Assembly: GCA_017649945.1 (NCBI GenBank)
Contig: JAGCFU010000015.1
Coordinates: forward strand, 1 to 59,273
Length of the DNA: 59,273 nucleotides
Reading direction: 5' to 3'
Origin: Bacteroidales bacterium
Lineage (GTDB): Bacteria; Bacteroidota; Bacteroidia; Bacteroidales; F082
The position numbers and the translations under genes are program-made. Shown in pieces: positions 8,918 to 18,022 of this stretch; position 1 is the stretch's first letter, and every line of letters starts with the position of its first letter. The notes under the pieces are model-generated. The model saw nothing but the letters and a program-made list of their open reading frames with translations, ran no database searches and was not told where the DNA came from.

Positions 8918-10019
8918 TTTTATAAAGCTCCAGCAGGCGGCGGGCTCCTTCGTAGGCGCTCATGCGTTTGTTTTCAACGTCATTTTCAACGAGTTTGAGC
9001 ATGTCTTTCACGAGGGAGTTCTCATAGAAGTTCGATTTCAGGGTGTTTTCGATGGTGTCGAGCATCATCTGTACATCCTGACGTGCGCGTTTTTCGTCGA
9101 GATATCCTGAATTGCGGATGTTTTCCACGTGGTTGAGCACCATATTCCACACTTCAGTCACGTTGTAATGTGTCACAGCGGAGCATGTGGCCACCTTCAC
9201 CTCTTGTCCCGACTCAGAAGGAGGGAACAGATGTACGGCGTTGCGGATCTCAGCGGCTGCACGTTCGGCACGGGCAACATTGTCGCCATCAGCTTTGTTG
9301 ACGACTATTCCGTCGGCCATCTCCATGATGCCTCGCTTGATGCCTTGCAGTTCGTCGCCTGCGCCTCCGATGAGTACCAGGAGGAAATAATCGACCATGG
9401 AATAGACGGCTGTCTCGCTTTGTCCGACGCCCACTGTCTCGACGATGATAGTGTCGAAACCGGCGGCTTCACAGAGGATGATGGCTTCGCGAGTCTTGCG
9501 TGCCACACCGCCCAATGTTCCGGCTGATGCCGACGGTCTGATGTAAGCGTTACGTTGTTGTGACAGATCCTCCATTCTTGTCTTGTCGCCCAAGATAGAG
9601 CCTTTGGAACGTTGTGAGCTCGGGTCGATGGCGAGCACTGCTATGCGTTTGTTCTGCCTGCACAGCTCCATGCCGAGAGCCTCGATGAAGGTGCTTTTTC
9701 CGGCTCCTGGCACGCCTGTGATGCCAAGACGAAGAGCCTTTCCGCTATATGGGATGCACTCCGCTATTATTTCCTGTGCGAGTTTCTGATGAAGAGGCAA
9801 CGCGCTCTCTATCAAGGTGATAGCCTTGCTCAATATGGTGATGTCGCCGGCAAGAATGCCATCGACGTAATCTTTCAAAGGAAGCAGCTTCTGACGGCTA
9901 AGCATCAGACGCTCAAGGGCTTTGGGGTTAACCTGCACTGCAGGCTGGTCGCTGCCAGTAACCTGCAATGCAGATTCCCATTCGTGCTGCTGATTTTCAA
10001 AATGTTCATTTTCTACCAT
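8910..10019 (-). CDS. meaB: MeaB/ArgK-type GTPase, methylmalonyl-CoA mutase chaperone (369 aa)
   Basis: G3E-family GTPase that protects and reloads adenosylcobalamin in methylmalonyl-CoA mutase, the B12-dependent step linking succinyl-CoA and propionyl-CoA. The Walker A sequence GVPGAGKSTFIEALG lies at ~97-111, the conserved AIDPSSQRSKGSILGDKTRM block at ~130-150, the switch segment ETVGVGQSE at ~194 and the guanine-specificity motif NKADGDN at ~240. Length fits the family (~330-370). The mutase subunits are not in the window. The last codons, before the stop at 8910, run into the inverted repeat at 8848-8917: the tail reads ELYKSR and the CCGTTAG of the repeat provides the stop. The C terminus may therefore differ by a few residues from relatives. 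Identification is firm. Confidence 0.92.
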   Translation of the reverse strand: MVENEHFENQQHEWESALQVTGSDQPAVQVNPKALERLMLSRQKLLPLKDYVDGILAGDITILSKAITLIESALPLHQKLAQEIIAECIPYSGKALRLGITGVPGAGKSTFIEALGMELCRQNKRIAVLAIDPSSQRSKGSILGDKTRMEDLSQQRNAYIRPSASAGTLGGVARKTREAIILCEAAGFDTIIVETVGVGQSETAVYSMVDYFLLVLIGGAGDELQGIKRGIMEMADGIVVNKADGDNVARAERAAAEIRNAVHLFPPSESGQEVKVATCSAVTHYNVTEVWNMVLNHVENIRNSGYLDEKRARQDVQMMLDTIENTLKSNFYENSLVKDMLKLVENDVENKRMSAYEGARRLLELYKSR

Positions 10020-10058
10020 GTGGCAAAAATAAACATTTTTTCGTCACGAAATATCTTT

Positions 10059-10994
10059 TTAGTCAAAATTAAATCCTATACCGACCGACAGTTGGTAGAT
10101 ATCTTTGAGATTTGAGCTGTTGAACATCTCTGTGAGGCCCATTCTCGTAAAGAGGATGACACCGTTGTATCCCACTTGGAACAAGGCGTTCAGGCCAATG
10201 GCGTTATAATCCAAATCATCAGCGATTTTGTGTTTTGCGCCGCCGTATCTTGCAAACGAGCGCATTCCGAAACGCCATTCAAACTCAGCGCCTGCAGAGA
10301 ATGTCAGAGGGCTGCGGTTGACGTTGAACTGCAACTGCATCGTCAACGGGATGCGGAGGCTCCAATAACGCAGGAATGACTTGCCCGTGCCGGTGTACTG
10401 ACCTTCGGTGTATTCTGACAACGGCATCATGGTAGCGTTGCCGTCCTGCATCGCCAAGACATAGTCATGTAAGAAGAAATTGTAGCTGTTGCTGATTCCC
10501 AAAGCCGTTGCCATTCCGAAATGTCCGTCTTTGGTGCAGAAGATGGTTGTCGAACTGTACATGCCCCATTCAAATGATGACGAGCGCTGGTGCATCTGTG
10601 CGAAAGTTCCGAACGCGCCGTCGGTCATCTCAAGATGTGAGAAATACAGATTCGGGAACGGGTTTTTGAGGTCGTTGTTGAACCATCTTGTTTTCGACTT
10701 CACAACTGTGGTGCTTGTCTCTTCCTTGACAAACTCTTCGTCTTTAGTTGTATAGGAGAAGATTCTTCTACGCACGTTGTCGTTAGGTTTTCTGAGATAA
10801 TTGCTTTCATAAATAGGGTCGTTTGACACTCTTTTGCCGTTATTTAATTCAAAGACCTTAATTTTGATTTCATTTTCATTGTCGTTAATCTTAATCTCAT
10901 GATTGTTGATAACGACTGTTGTGTCAGCGCTCTGCGCTAACATTCCGACTGTTGCAAGCAGTATGAAAACTGCTAAGATTGTAAATTTTTTCAT
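10059..10994 (-). CDS. Predicted outer-membrane beta-barrel protein (311 aa)
   Basis: Function unknown. The start at 10994 is preferred over the upstream in-frame codon at 11027 because it puts MKKFTILAVFILLATVGMLA, a signal peptide ending at LAQS, at the N terminus. Residues ~25-60 are polar and rich in Asn and Lys (INDNENEIKIKV). From about residue 110 onward there are alternating hydrophobic and aromatic strands (SFEWGMYSSTTIF, LRIPLTMQLQFNV, PLTFSAGAEFEWRFGM), and the chain ends in the aromatic terminal strand YQLSVGIGFNFD. This pattern fits the small outer-membrane beta-barrels (PF13568-like) common in Bacteroidota. It stands alone between meaB and the efflux operon, so context does not help. 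Confidence 0.7.
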   Translation of the reverse strand: MKKFTILAVFILLATVGMLAQSADTTVVINNHEIKINDNENEIKIKVFELNNGKRVSNDPIYESNYLRKPNDNVRRRIFSYTTKDEEFVKEETSTTVVKSKTRWFNNDLKNPFPNLYFSHLEMTDGAFGTFAQMHQRSSSFEWGMYSSTTIFCTKDGHFGMATALGISNSYNFFLHDYVLAMQDGNATMMPLSEYTEGQYTGTGKSFLRYWSLRIPLTMQLQFNVNRSPLTFSAGAEFEWRFGMRSFARYGGAKHKIADDLDYNAIGLNALFQVGYNGVILFTRMGLTEMFNSSNLKDIYQLSVGIGFNFD

Positions 10995-11099
10995 ATTGTA
11001 AAATATTTGTTCACTTTTAGAACGCAAAAAAATAAAAATTGCTGCATCCTTTTACAAAAAAAATTACTATTTAATTATTGTTTTTACAATAACTTTATA

Positions 11100-12407
11100 T
11101 TATTGATTATAAAACTCCAATACTTTCACCCTATAAAGGAACTCATATTTAGCTTGAAGCATCTCGCTTTCCGATTTGAAGAGGCGGTTTTTGCTTTCGT
11201 TGAGTTCCAGCAGTGTAGCTTTGCCGGCGTCGAAGCTTTCGTTTGAGAACCTGTAAGCCACTTGTGCGGCCTGGAAAGTTTCCTCTGCAGCCTTGTATTT
11301 CTGTTCAGCGGCAAGAGCGTTGTAGAAGGCCTGCTGTATCTCTTTTTTGAGTTCCTTCTTGGCGCTGTTTATCGCAAGCTCCTGGTTCTGAATCGACAGT
11401 TTCGTTTCCTTGACCTTATATTTTGTCTGCATTGCGTTGAAAATAGGCACGCTCAGCCTTACGCCCAACTGTGTTCTGCCGTTGGTGCTCATCTGGTCGG
11501 AGAACGGCTCGTTAACCTTGCTCGACGAGTAATAGTAGTAGCCGTTAGTGTAACCGGCGAAGAAGCTCACCGACGGATACCATGATGATTTTGAAGCCTT
11601 CACGTCGTAATAAGCCTTTTCGAGACGCATATTGGCAGCTTCCATCTGAGGCTGGTGAGTCAACGCGAATTCATACGTTGACTCCTGCGACGGCAACTTT
11701 TGAGAATCCAGAGGCGTGAAAATCTCCGGCGACACTACATCGAAGCCATCGACACTATCAAGCTCGAGAGCCTGAACAATATCTAAAATACTGAGCATCA
11801 AATTGTTATTAGCTTGAACAAGTGTTGATTTGGATGTTGCAACCTGCGCTGCGCTCTCGTAGACATCAGACTCCGGCACCTTACCCAACTCAAAGAGCTG
11901 CCTAGTTTTAGCATGCTGTTCTTCGCTGAGTGTCAGCTGTTTCTCGGCGATAGCTTTTAGTTCCTTATTATAAACCACTTGCATGTAATACGACATTATG
12001 AGCAGTTTCAGGTCGTATTTTGCAGCTTCGAGGTCTTTTCTTGCAGCGTTCATCTCCAACCTGCTGGATTTCGTGCTGTTATAGAGGTACAATCCGTTGA
12101 AAAGCGGCATTCCAACTGATATTCCGAACGACGTGGACGCTGAGTTTTCCGATACATAGACGCCATTGGCTGAAGGCGATTGTCCGAATCCGAAACTCTC
12201 GCTTGCGTCGGCGCTCACTGTAGGAAGCCAGGCGTTTTTCGATGCCTTGTATTGGTACTCCGCCCTATTTTGATTTACTATGCTTTTCAATATCGTAACG
12301 TTATGCTCGATGGCGTAGTCGACGCACTCGTCCAAGGTCCAGACTTTCTGCGCCCGACTTGTAAGAGATAATGTTATTATTGAAATTATAATTATTATTT
12401 TTTTCAT
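11100..12407 (-). CDS. TolC-family outer-membrane efflux protein (435 aa)
   Basis: Outer-membrane channel of a tripartite exporter. The signal peptide is MKKIIIIISIITLSLTSRAQ. The mature protein starts with VWTLDECVDYAIEHN, the usual opening of TolC/OEP proteins in this phylum. Two OEP repeats follow, about 25-210 and 230-430, each with long amphipathic helices (KELKAIAEKQLTLSEEQHAKTRQLF; ELAINSAKKELKKEI). It is the last gene of the operon ATPase-permease-permease-fusion protein-TolC, 84 bases after the fusion protein stop; the gap contains an ACGCAG-type dispersed repeat at 12429-12457. It should therefore serve the adjacent MacAB-like pump. The substrate cannot be read from the sequence. 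Confidence 0.9.
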   Translation of the reverse strand: MKKIIIIISIITLSLTSRAQKVWTLDECVDYAIEHNVTILKSIVNQNRAEYQYKASKNAWLPTVSADASESFGFGQSPSANGVYVSENSASTSFGISVGMPLFNGLYLYNSTKSSRLEMNAARKDLEAAKYDLKLLIMSYYMQVVYNKELKAIAEKQLTLSEEQHAKTRQLFELGKVPESDVYESAAQVATSKSTLVQANNNLMLSILDIVQALELDSVDGFDVVSPEIFTPLDSQKLPSQESTYEFALTHQPQMEAANMRLEKAYYDVKASKSSWYPSVSFFAGYTNGYYYYSSSKVNEPFSDQMSTNGRTQLGVRLSVPIFNAMQTKYKVKETKLSIQNQELAINSAKKELKKEIQQAFYNALAAEQKYKAAEETFQAAQVAYRFSNESFDAGKATLLELNESKNRLFKSESEMLQAKYEFLYRVKVLEFYNQ

Positions 12408-12428
12408 AGTATTTAATTTTTTCTTTTT

Positions 12429-12457
12429 TCACGCAGATATCGCAGAAATCACAGATT
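12429..12457. repeat. ACGCAGAAATCGCAGAAA-family dispersed repeat
   Basis: Reads ACGCAGATATCGCAGAAATC followed by ACAGATT. Related copies are at 37503-37566 (inverted pair) and 40919-40950. It lies between the fusion protein and TolC genes. Confidence 0.6.
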
Positions 12458-12491
12458 TTGTTCGTTCTTTATATGCGAGTTCTGCATGGGA

Positions 12492-13565
12492 TTAATTATA
12501 TATCTCATTTCCTCTGATCTTATCTCCGGCGTTGAGACCTTCGGTGATTACGATGTTGACGCCATCGGAGAGCCCTGTTGTCACCGAGGTTTTCACATTG
12601 TCTTTATATACAAATGTGCTGTCGTTGCTGTACACTATGCAGCTTTCGGGTACTGTCACGGCGTCGACAGCCTGTTCGATGATGATTTCACCGTTGGCAC
12701 TGTAGCCTGCGCGCAAGGTGACACCTTCCGGGATGATAAGCCGAGCCTTCATCTGGAAGAACACCGCTCCGCTTTCTGAAGTACCTTTCGGCGCTATATA
12801 TTCCAAAATCGCGTCGAATCTCTTGTCGTTCATGGCGCCGATAGTGATTTCCATAGGCATGTTCTCGCTGATACGTCCGACCTCTGTCTCATCCATCTTA
12901 CCCACAAAAATCATGTCATGCATATCGGCGACTGTCGCTATTGTTGTTCCGTCGTTGAACGTGTTGGAGTTTATGACGCTGTTTCCGACCTTCACCGGGA
13001 TGTCGAGAATCATGCCGTCGATGGTGGATTTTATTGAAGTATTGGTGTATTCAGAAGCGTTTTTCGAGATACCTTCCTTCACGATGTTGAGCTGGTCGAG
13101 AGCGTTGCTGTAGTTTTCCTGCGCCTGAGCATACTCCAACTGTGACTTCTCGAACTCTTCAGTGGCTATCAAACCCTTGTCTTTCAACGTCTTCTGACGG
13201 TTAAACGTCTTTTCTACATTGTCAAGATTGAGTTTGGCGAGTTTCACCTGCGACTCCATGGATGCGAGGCTGCTCACATCAGGGATGATTTTCACCACAG
13301 CGATGACTTCGTCTTTTTTCACCATCTGACCGGCTTCCTTGTAAATTTTCGAGATGATTCCGGAAACTTGAGGCTTGATGGACACCTCATCACGAGGGTT
13401 GATTTGTCCTGTTATAACCGTTTTCTTCTGAATTGTGCCGATGGTTGCCTCCACCGTTTCATATTTCTTTTCCTGTGGCTTAGATTTCTTGAAAAGATAC
13501 GAGAACGTCCACACTACTGCTGCGATTAACGCAATGAAAAACAATGTTTTAAATACTTTTTTCAT
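12492..13565 (-). CDS. Membrane fusion protein of MacA/HlyD type (357 aa)
   Basis: Periplasmic adaptor that connects the ABC permeases to the TolC channel. One N-terminal membrane anchor (about residues 7-25, FKTLFFIALIAAVVWTFSYLF). Then the split lipoyl/barrel-sandwich domain (GQINPRDEVSIKPQVSGII...AGQMVKKDEVIAVV), a coiled-coil hairpin at ~85-150 (QVKLAKLNLDNVEKTFNRQK; EFEKSQLEYAQAQENYSNAL), the second lipoyl half (STIDGMILDIPVKVGNSV) and beta-barrel and membrane-proximal domains to the end. It lies 87 bases after the second permease gene, with a CATTTCGA-type repeat next to the permease stop. Context and domain order make the MacA-like role secure. Confidence 0.9.
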   Translation of the reverse strand: MKKVFKTLFFIALIAAVVWTFSYLFKKSKPQEKKYETVEATIGTIQKKTVITGQINPRDEVSIKPQVSGIISKIYKEAGQMVKKDEVIAVVKIIPDVSSLASMESQVKLAKLNLDNVEKTFNRQKTLKDKGLIATEEFEKSQLEYAQAQENYSNALDQLNIVKEGISKNASEYTNTSIKSTIDGMILDIPVKVGNSVINSNTFNDGTTIATVADMHDMIFVGKMDETEVGRISENMPMEITIGAMNDKRFDAILEYIAPKGTSESGAVFFQMKARLIIPEGVTLRAGYSANGEIIIEQAVDAVTVPESCIVYSNDSTFVYKDNVKTSVTTGLSDGVNIVITEGLNAGDKIRGNEIYN

Positions 13566-13621
13566 ATCACTCGATTTATTAATTTAATATTCAAAATTTA
13601 AAATTTAAAATTCATTTTTTG

Positions 13622-13652
13622 TCGTCATTTCGAGTTTGTCGAGAAATGACGG
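13622..13652. repeat. CATTTCGAG/GAGAAATGACG dispersed repeat
   Basis: Inverted arms CGTCATTTC (13623-13631) and GAAATGACG (13643-13651) flank GAGTTTGTCGA. It directly abuts the stop codon of the permease gene at 13653. A related longer element without symmetry is at 58929-58964. Confidence 0.6.
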
Positions 13653-14918
13653 TTATTCCTCACGGATTGCGTCTATTGCCTTGATTTGTATCGCTCTTGT
13701 CGCTGGAAGCACACCTGCCAACAACCCTGACAGCACGATTATCACCGTTGCGGAGATGGCTGCTCCGAATCCAATCTGCGGGTCGATGAACATCACATTT
13801 TCTGAAGGCACATTTCCTTTAATTCCTGCAACAACCGCCATTATAGCCACACCTATTACCAATCCCACTATACCGGCTAAAATCGTCAGCAGCAGACTTT
13901 CGGCCATAACCTGACGGATGATGATGCTTGGTTTCGCGCCTAGAGCACGCCGCACACCGATTTCACGTGTACGTTCCTTTATTGTCACGAGCATGATGTT
14001 GCTCACGCCGACAACGCCGGAGAGCAATGTTCCGATACCAACAATCCAAATCAATATCTTTATTCCAATGAACAGATACTCAAACATGGTGAACAGCTGC
14101 TCGAAATCGAAAGACATGACAGCACCTTCGTCGGTTGGAGAGATGTCGTGACGTTCGCGAAGCAAAACCTTCACTTCTTCTTGCACTTCTTTTGTTTTAG
14201 AACCTCTTGCCGTGGTGAACATCATGAAATCAAACTTGTCACCTGTATTATAAGCCTTTTGCATCGTCGTCAACGGAAGAATCACCGTCTCGTTCATTGA
14301 ACCGCTGATGTTAACCTGGCTATTATATGCCTGCACAACGCCAATCACCTGATAGTAAATGCCGTTTGCCTTAATCATCAAGCCTAACGGATTCTTGTCG
14401 ATGCCGATTACGTCTTCGTAGACCTTCTTTCCGATGACGCACACTTTTCTCGCCTCGACGATATCCGTCTCGTTGATATAACGGCCATACAAGATTTTGC
14501 CGCGATCAATTTCATTATAATTAGGCAGCACTCCTTTCATGCTGAAATTGGCCCCTTTTGTACCATAAAAAACGTTGTTCTCTCCGTCGAAAGTCCATTT
14601 GCTTGATATAGGCGACACCATATCAACACCTTTGATTTTCTGCTTAATCGCCTCTATATCAGACATATCCAGTTGCCAATAACGACCTTTCTGATAACCT
14701 TTATATGCTTCTGTGGTTTCGCTTGGAAATATAAACGTCGAATTGGTTGCGAAACCTTCGATTTGACTGTTGAGACCGTTGTTGAAACCGTTGCCGCATG
14801 CCAGCAGAATCACTAGGATGAATATTCCCCAGAACACACCGAATGCTGTCAACAAACTTCTTGTTTTGTTTCGGGCGATTGTCTGCCAAATTTCGTTTAT
14901 ATTATCTACGTCGAACAT
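13653..14918 (-). CDS. MacB/FtsX-type ABC permease, second subunit (421 aa)
   Basis: Integral membrane subunit of the MacAB-TolC-like pump. Layout: N-terminal transmembrane helix (~residues 20-45, SLLTAFGVFWGIFILVILLACGN), a periplasmic MacB_PCD domain (~50-270) and three C-terminal transmembrane helices in an FtsX domain (~290-415). The cytoplasmic coupling motif is visible: ITIKERTREIGVRRALGAKPSI appears here as TIKERTREIGVRRALGA. Unlike classical MacB there is no fused ATPase; the ATPase is a separate gene upstream. It starts one base after the first permease stops, and the two are clearly related in sequence, so they probably form a heterodimer. Confidence 0.92.
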   Translation of the reverse strand: MFDVDNINEIWQTIARNKTRSLLTAFGVFWGIFILVILLACGNGFNNGLNSQIEGFATNSTFIFPSETTEAYKGYQKGRYWQLDMSDIEAIKQKIKGVDMVSPISSKWTFDGENNVFYGTKGANFSMKGVLPNYNEIDRGKILYGRYINETDIVEARKVCVIGKKVYEDVIGIDKNPLGLMIKANGIYYQVIGVVQAYNSQVNISGSMNETVILPLTTMQKAYNTGDKFDFMMFTTARGSKTKEVQEEVKVLLRERHDISPTDEGAVMSFDFEQLFTMFEYLFIGIKILIWIVGIGTLLSGVVGVSNIMLVTIKERTREIGVRRALGAKPSIIIRQVMAESLLLTILAGIVGLVIGVAIMAVVAGIKGNVPSENVMFIDPQIGFGAAISATVIIVLSGLLAGVLPATRAIQIKAIDAIREE

Positions 14919-14919
14919 C

Positions 14920-16179
14920 TTACCTATAATTCATTGCTTCAATCGGTTTAACCTTCACTGATTTCCAGGCCGGGGCGAAACCTGCCGCCACACCGCTGAC
15001 AATCAACACCACCGTTGCCATCACAACGATTTGTATATCCACTGTAGGGTTGACAAACACCGACATTCCCATCTCTGAATTTGTGCCAGCACCACTCGCT
15101 TCCATAACCATGTTCACAATCTCCATCACACCGACACCGCAAATCATTCCGATATATCCGAAAATAGTTGTGATTACCAACGATTCCATGACTATTGAAA
15201 GCAAGATTGAACGCGGTTTTGCGCCGAGAGCCTTGCGTATTCCTATCTCGTTTGTCCTTTCCTTCACTGTGATTCGCATGATGTTACTCACACCGACGAC
15301 ACCGGAAATCAACATCGCGATGCCGATAACCCAGATGAAGATGCTGATTGTATTGAAAATCCTCATTGTTTCCAAAGAGTTGACCATCTGACTCTCAATC
15401 CAGACGCCGCGCTGCTCATCAGGAGAAAACTCATGCAAGGCTGCAAGTTTTTTTCTTACTTCCTTTGCAAAAGCCTCATTTTCCTCTTTAGTATCAAGAC
15501 CTTTTGTTGTGAATATCAGTTGATAATACTCGTTCACATTGTAAATTGCCTGCAAAGTGGAGTAAGGAGCATATCCCATACCGCGCTCACCCCATGCATT
15601 TGCTTTGCAAACACCCACTACAGTAAAACTTAATCCATTGATATACACCGTCTTACCTATCATGGAAGTCTCTCCTGTTGTTCTAAGAAACTCTTTATTT
15701 GTATTTTCATCGATAATCACCACTTTTGACTTGGTTTTCATGTCGCGTTCATTGATGAAACGACCTTCGAGTATCTTTATTCCTTCAATATTCTTGTAAA
15801 TCGGCTTCACGCCTTCGATATAGATGCTTCTCGATTTTTCGCTGAAGATGAGAGTGCCGCCTTTTGAGACTACAGGCGACACTTCATCGACTTGGTATAA
15901 CGATTCAAGGAGTTGTATATCTTTGTTACTCAACATGATAAAGCGTCCGGCTTTATGTCCTTTGTAAGGAAGTTCGGTCGAGCTTGACCATATTGTATAT
16001 GTGTTTTTGATTCTGTCGGCGAAGTTGCTTGTGACACCGTTTTTCAGTCCGTTGCCGGCAGAAAGCAGGATTATCAGCATGAAAATTCCCCACGAGATGG
16101 CAAATCCCGTGAGAATGGTTCTCAGCTTGTTGCGTCTGAGCGCCATGAAAATCTCCGACCAAAAATCTCTGTTAAACAT
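14920..16179 (-). CDS. MacB/FtsX-type ABC permease, first subunit (419 aa)
   Basis: Paralogue of the following gene with the same layout: first transmembrane helix at ~18-42 (TILTGFAISWGIFMLIILLSAG), periplasmic MacB_PCD domain, then an FtsX domain with three helices and the coupling motif VKERTNEIGIRKALGAKP. Its ATG at 16179 overlaps the last base of the ATPase stop codon (TAATG), which suggests translational coupling. The two permeases differ mainly in the periplasmic part, as expected for a heterodimer with one TolC/MacA assembly. Confidence 0.92.
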   Translation of the reverse strand: MFNRDFWSEIFMALRRNKLRTILTGFAISWGIFMLIILLSAGNGLKNGVTSNFADRIKNTYTIWSSSTELPYKGHKAGRFIMLSNKDIQLLESLYQVDEVSPVVSKGGTLIFSEKSRSIYIEGVKPIYKNIEGIKILEGRFINERDMKTKSKVVIIDENTNKEFLRTTGETSMIGKTVYINGLSFTVVGVCKANAWGERGMGYAPYSTLQAIYNVNEYYQLIFTTKGLDTKEENEAFAKEVRKKLAALHEFSPDEQRGVWIESQMVNSLETMRIFNTISIFIWVIGIAMLISGVVGVSNIMRITVKERTNEIGIRKALGAKPRSILLSIVMESLVITTIFGYIGMICGVGVMEIVNMVMEASGAGTNSEMGMSVFVNPTVDIQIVVMATVVLIVSGVAAGFAPAWKSVKVKPIEAMNYR

Positions 16180-16886
16180 TATTTTATTTCTTTTGTGAAA
16201 TCCATTTTATCAGGGTCATTCTCCTCTATCGATTCTATCAAACCGTCTTTCAGATGCACGATTTTCCTTGTAAGGTTGGCTATTCCGCGTTCGTGCGTCA
16301 CGATAACCATAGTGATTCCGGTTGCGTTAACCTCGCGCAGGATCTGCATCACTTCGGCGGATGTCTTGCTATCCAAAGCACCGGTAGGCTCGTCGGCGAG
16401 GATAAGTTTCGGTGACGTAACCAAGGCTCTTGCGATAGAGACACGCTGCTTCTGACCGCCAGAAAGTTCGTTCGGATAATGCTCAGCCCAGCCTTTCAAT
16501 CCGAAACGTTCGAGATATTCCATTGCCATAGCGTTACGTTTCTTACGGCCTACACCTTGATAAAACAACGGCAACGCCACGTTTTCGAGCGCCGTTTTGA
16601 ACGGAATCAGGTTGAACGACTGGAAAATGAAGCCTATGAGCTTGTTGCGGAATTCCGCCGCCTGATTCTCCGAAAGGTTCTTCACCAATTTTCCGGCAAG
16701 ATAATAATCGCCTTCGTCGTAGTTGTCGAGGATACCTATTATATTTAATAAGGTGGACTTGCCCGAACCTGACGCGCCCATAATCGACACCAGCTCGCCC
16801 TCTTCCACGTTGAGGTTGATGCCTTTCAACACATGCAACGGCTGCGCTCCAAAGTACGTTTTGTTTATGTTTTCAAGTTTTATCAT
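16179..16886 (-). CDS. ABC transporter ATPase of LolD/MacB type (235 aa)
   Basis: Energises the two adjacent permeases. Walker A is GASGSGKSTLLNIIG at ~37-51, the Q-loop lies in GFIFQSFNLIPF, the signature is LSGGQKQRVSIARAL at ~141 and Walker B is LILADEPTGALDSKT at ~160, with the H-loop in VIVTHER. Length and the DEPTGALD form fit the MacB/LolD/FtsE-type exporters. It is the first gene of the five-gene operon and has its own -7 box at 16912-16919. Confidence 0.93.
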   Translation of the reverse strand: MIKLENINKTYFGAQPLHVLKGINLNVEEGELVSIMGASGSGKSTLLNIIGILDNYDEGDYYLAGKLVKNLSENQAAEFRNKLIGFIFQSFNLIPFKTALENVALPLFYQGVGRKKRNAMAMEYLERFGLKGWAEHYPNELSGGQKQRVSIARALVTSPKLILADEPTGALDSKTSAEVMQILREVNATGITMVIVTHERGIANLTRKIVHLKDGLIESIEENDPDKMDFTKEIK

Positions 16887-16911
16887 AGTGTACTACGTAT
16901 CTAAGACACTG

Positions 16912-16919
16912 CAAAAATA
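16912..16919 (-). promoter_or_regulatory. -7 box (TATTTTTG) of the efflux operon
   Basis: Exact TAnnTTTG match 26 bases before the ATPase start. CTTG at 16938-16941 is a possible weak -33 element. Confidence 0.5.
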
Positions 16920-17018
16920 GTAAAAAAATTTTACATACAAGAAAAAAATGAAAAATTTTTCTTGAAATGACAATTATATAACGTCAAGCGTTCTGTTTTG
17001 CTGCACAAACAGCAAATT

Positions 17019-18017
17019 TTATTTCAACGTTGCGTTTATGAGTTCCTCCATTTTCTCAAATGGCAGGTTTTTCTCGACAATCTTACCATTTGCATCGATG
17101 ATAAGAGTCTGTGGGATGTAAGCTATTGTGTACATTTCAGCTACAGCATTTGCCCAACCTTTAAGGTCTGACACATGATGCGGCCATGAAAGATTATCGT
17201 CTTCGATAGCTTTTTTCCAAGCAGCCTCATCCGTGTCGAGTGACACGCTGACGATATCTAAGCCTTTGTCTTTGAATCTGTTATAAAGTGCTACAAGCTC
17301 CGGATTGGCTTTACGGCAATCAGGACACCATGATGCCCAGAAGTCGAGGATTATTATTTTAGATTGGCTGATGACATCTTTCATGTTGAAATCTTCGCCG
17401 TTGACATCTTTTTGAACAAACGGAATGAAAGGTTTGCCAGCTTCAGTCTTTTCAAGACCTTCCATATATTTCACGACGAGCTCTTTGTATGCGCTCTTCA
17501 TGTCGTGTGGAATCACTGCCAAGAGATTTCTCAAATCCTCAAGCTGGAACGACCACTTGTAGCGGTACAAAGCATATGGAGCAATCGGATTGTCGATGTT
17601 CTGCTTTACAAAATCAAGGACACAATAATGGATTTCACGCTCATCTTCTATTGTGCCGACTTCTTTCAGGAAAGCATTCAGTTTTTCCTGGCTTTCTGAG
17701 GCCGTAACAGTTATTCCGTTATATTTCTGATAATCACCGGTGATTGTAACATCCTGATTATCAGCAAACAATGTCAGCGGTCGTTTCCAACCTTTAATCA
17801 TGATGCTATAAGCGTCGGTATTATCATTTTGTTTTACTTTGAAAACAGCTTTATTGTCTTTTGCTACAACAGAGTCCAAATTCTTCATGTCCATACCGTT
17901 ATATCTTTGGAGATAGACCGTTTTGCTTTCGGAATTTTCAAGATTTACATTGATTTTGAAAGAATTGCACGAAACCATTCCTGTCATAATCAAAATTGCA
18001 AACAATAATTTTCTCAT
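17019..18017 (-). CDS. Thioredoxin-like (TlpA/AhpC-TSA) lipoprotein with DUF4369-like N-terminus (332 aa)
   Basis: Periplasm-facing thiol-disulfide protein. The lipoprotein signal MRKLLFAILIMTGMVSC gives lipidated Cys17. Residues ~20-115 form a beta-rich domain resembling DUF4369 (VYLQRYNGMDMKNLDSVV...TLFADNQDVTITG). A thioredoxin fold follows from ~195, with active site WASWCPDCRK (CPDC, ~residue 230), a cis-proline segment YIPQTLIID and ending EKNLPFEKMEELI. This two-domain layout is common in Bacteroidota for cell-envelope redox proteins. It lies 5 bases after mreD, where mrdA (PBP2) and rodA usually follow. It may be co-transcribed with mreBCD; the redox partner is unknown. Confidence 0.85.
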   Translation of the reverse strand: MRKLLFAILIMTGMVSCNSFKINVNLENSESKTVYLQRYNGMDMKNLDSVVAKDNKAVFKVKQNDNTDAYSIMIKGWKRPLTLFADNQDVTITGDYQKYNGITVTASESQEKLNAFLKEVGTIEDEREIHYCVLDFVKQNIDNPIAPYALYRYKWSFQLEDLRNLLAVIPHDMKSAYKELVVKYMEGLEKTEAGKPFIPFVQKDVNGEDFNMKDVISQSKIIILDFWASWCPDCRKANPELVALYNRFKDKGLDIVSVSLDTDEAAWKKAIEDDNLSWPHHVSDLKGWANAVAEMYTIAYIPQTLIIDANGKIVEKNLPFEKMEELINATLK

Positions 18018-18022
18018 AGTAT

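Noticed and set aside
10995..11099. Promoter for the beta-barrel protein at 10994
   Set aside because: The best candidate on the minus strand is TTTTTTTG, which lacks the TA of the -7 consensus; too weak to list.
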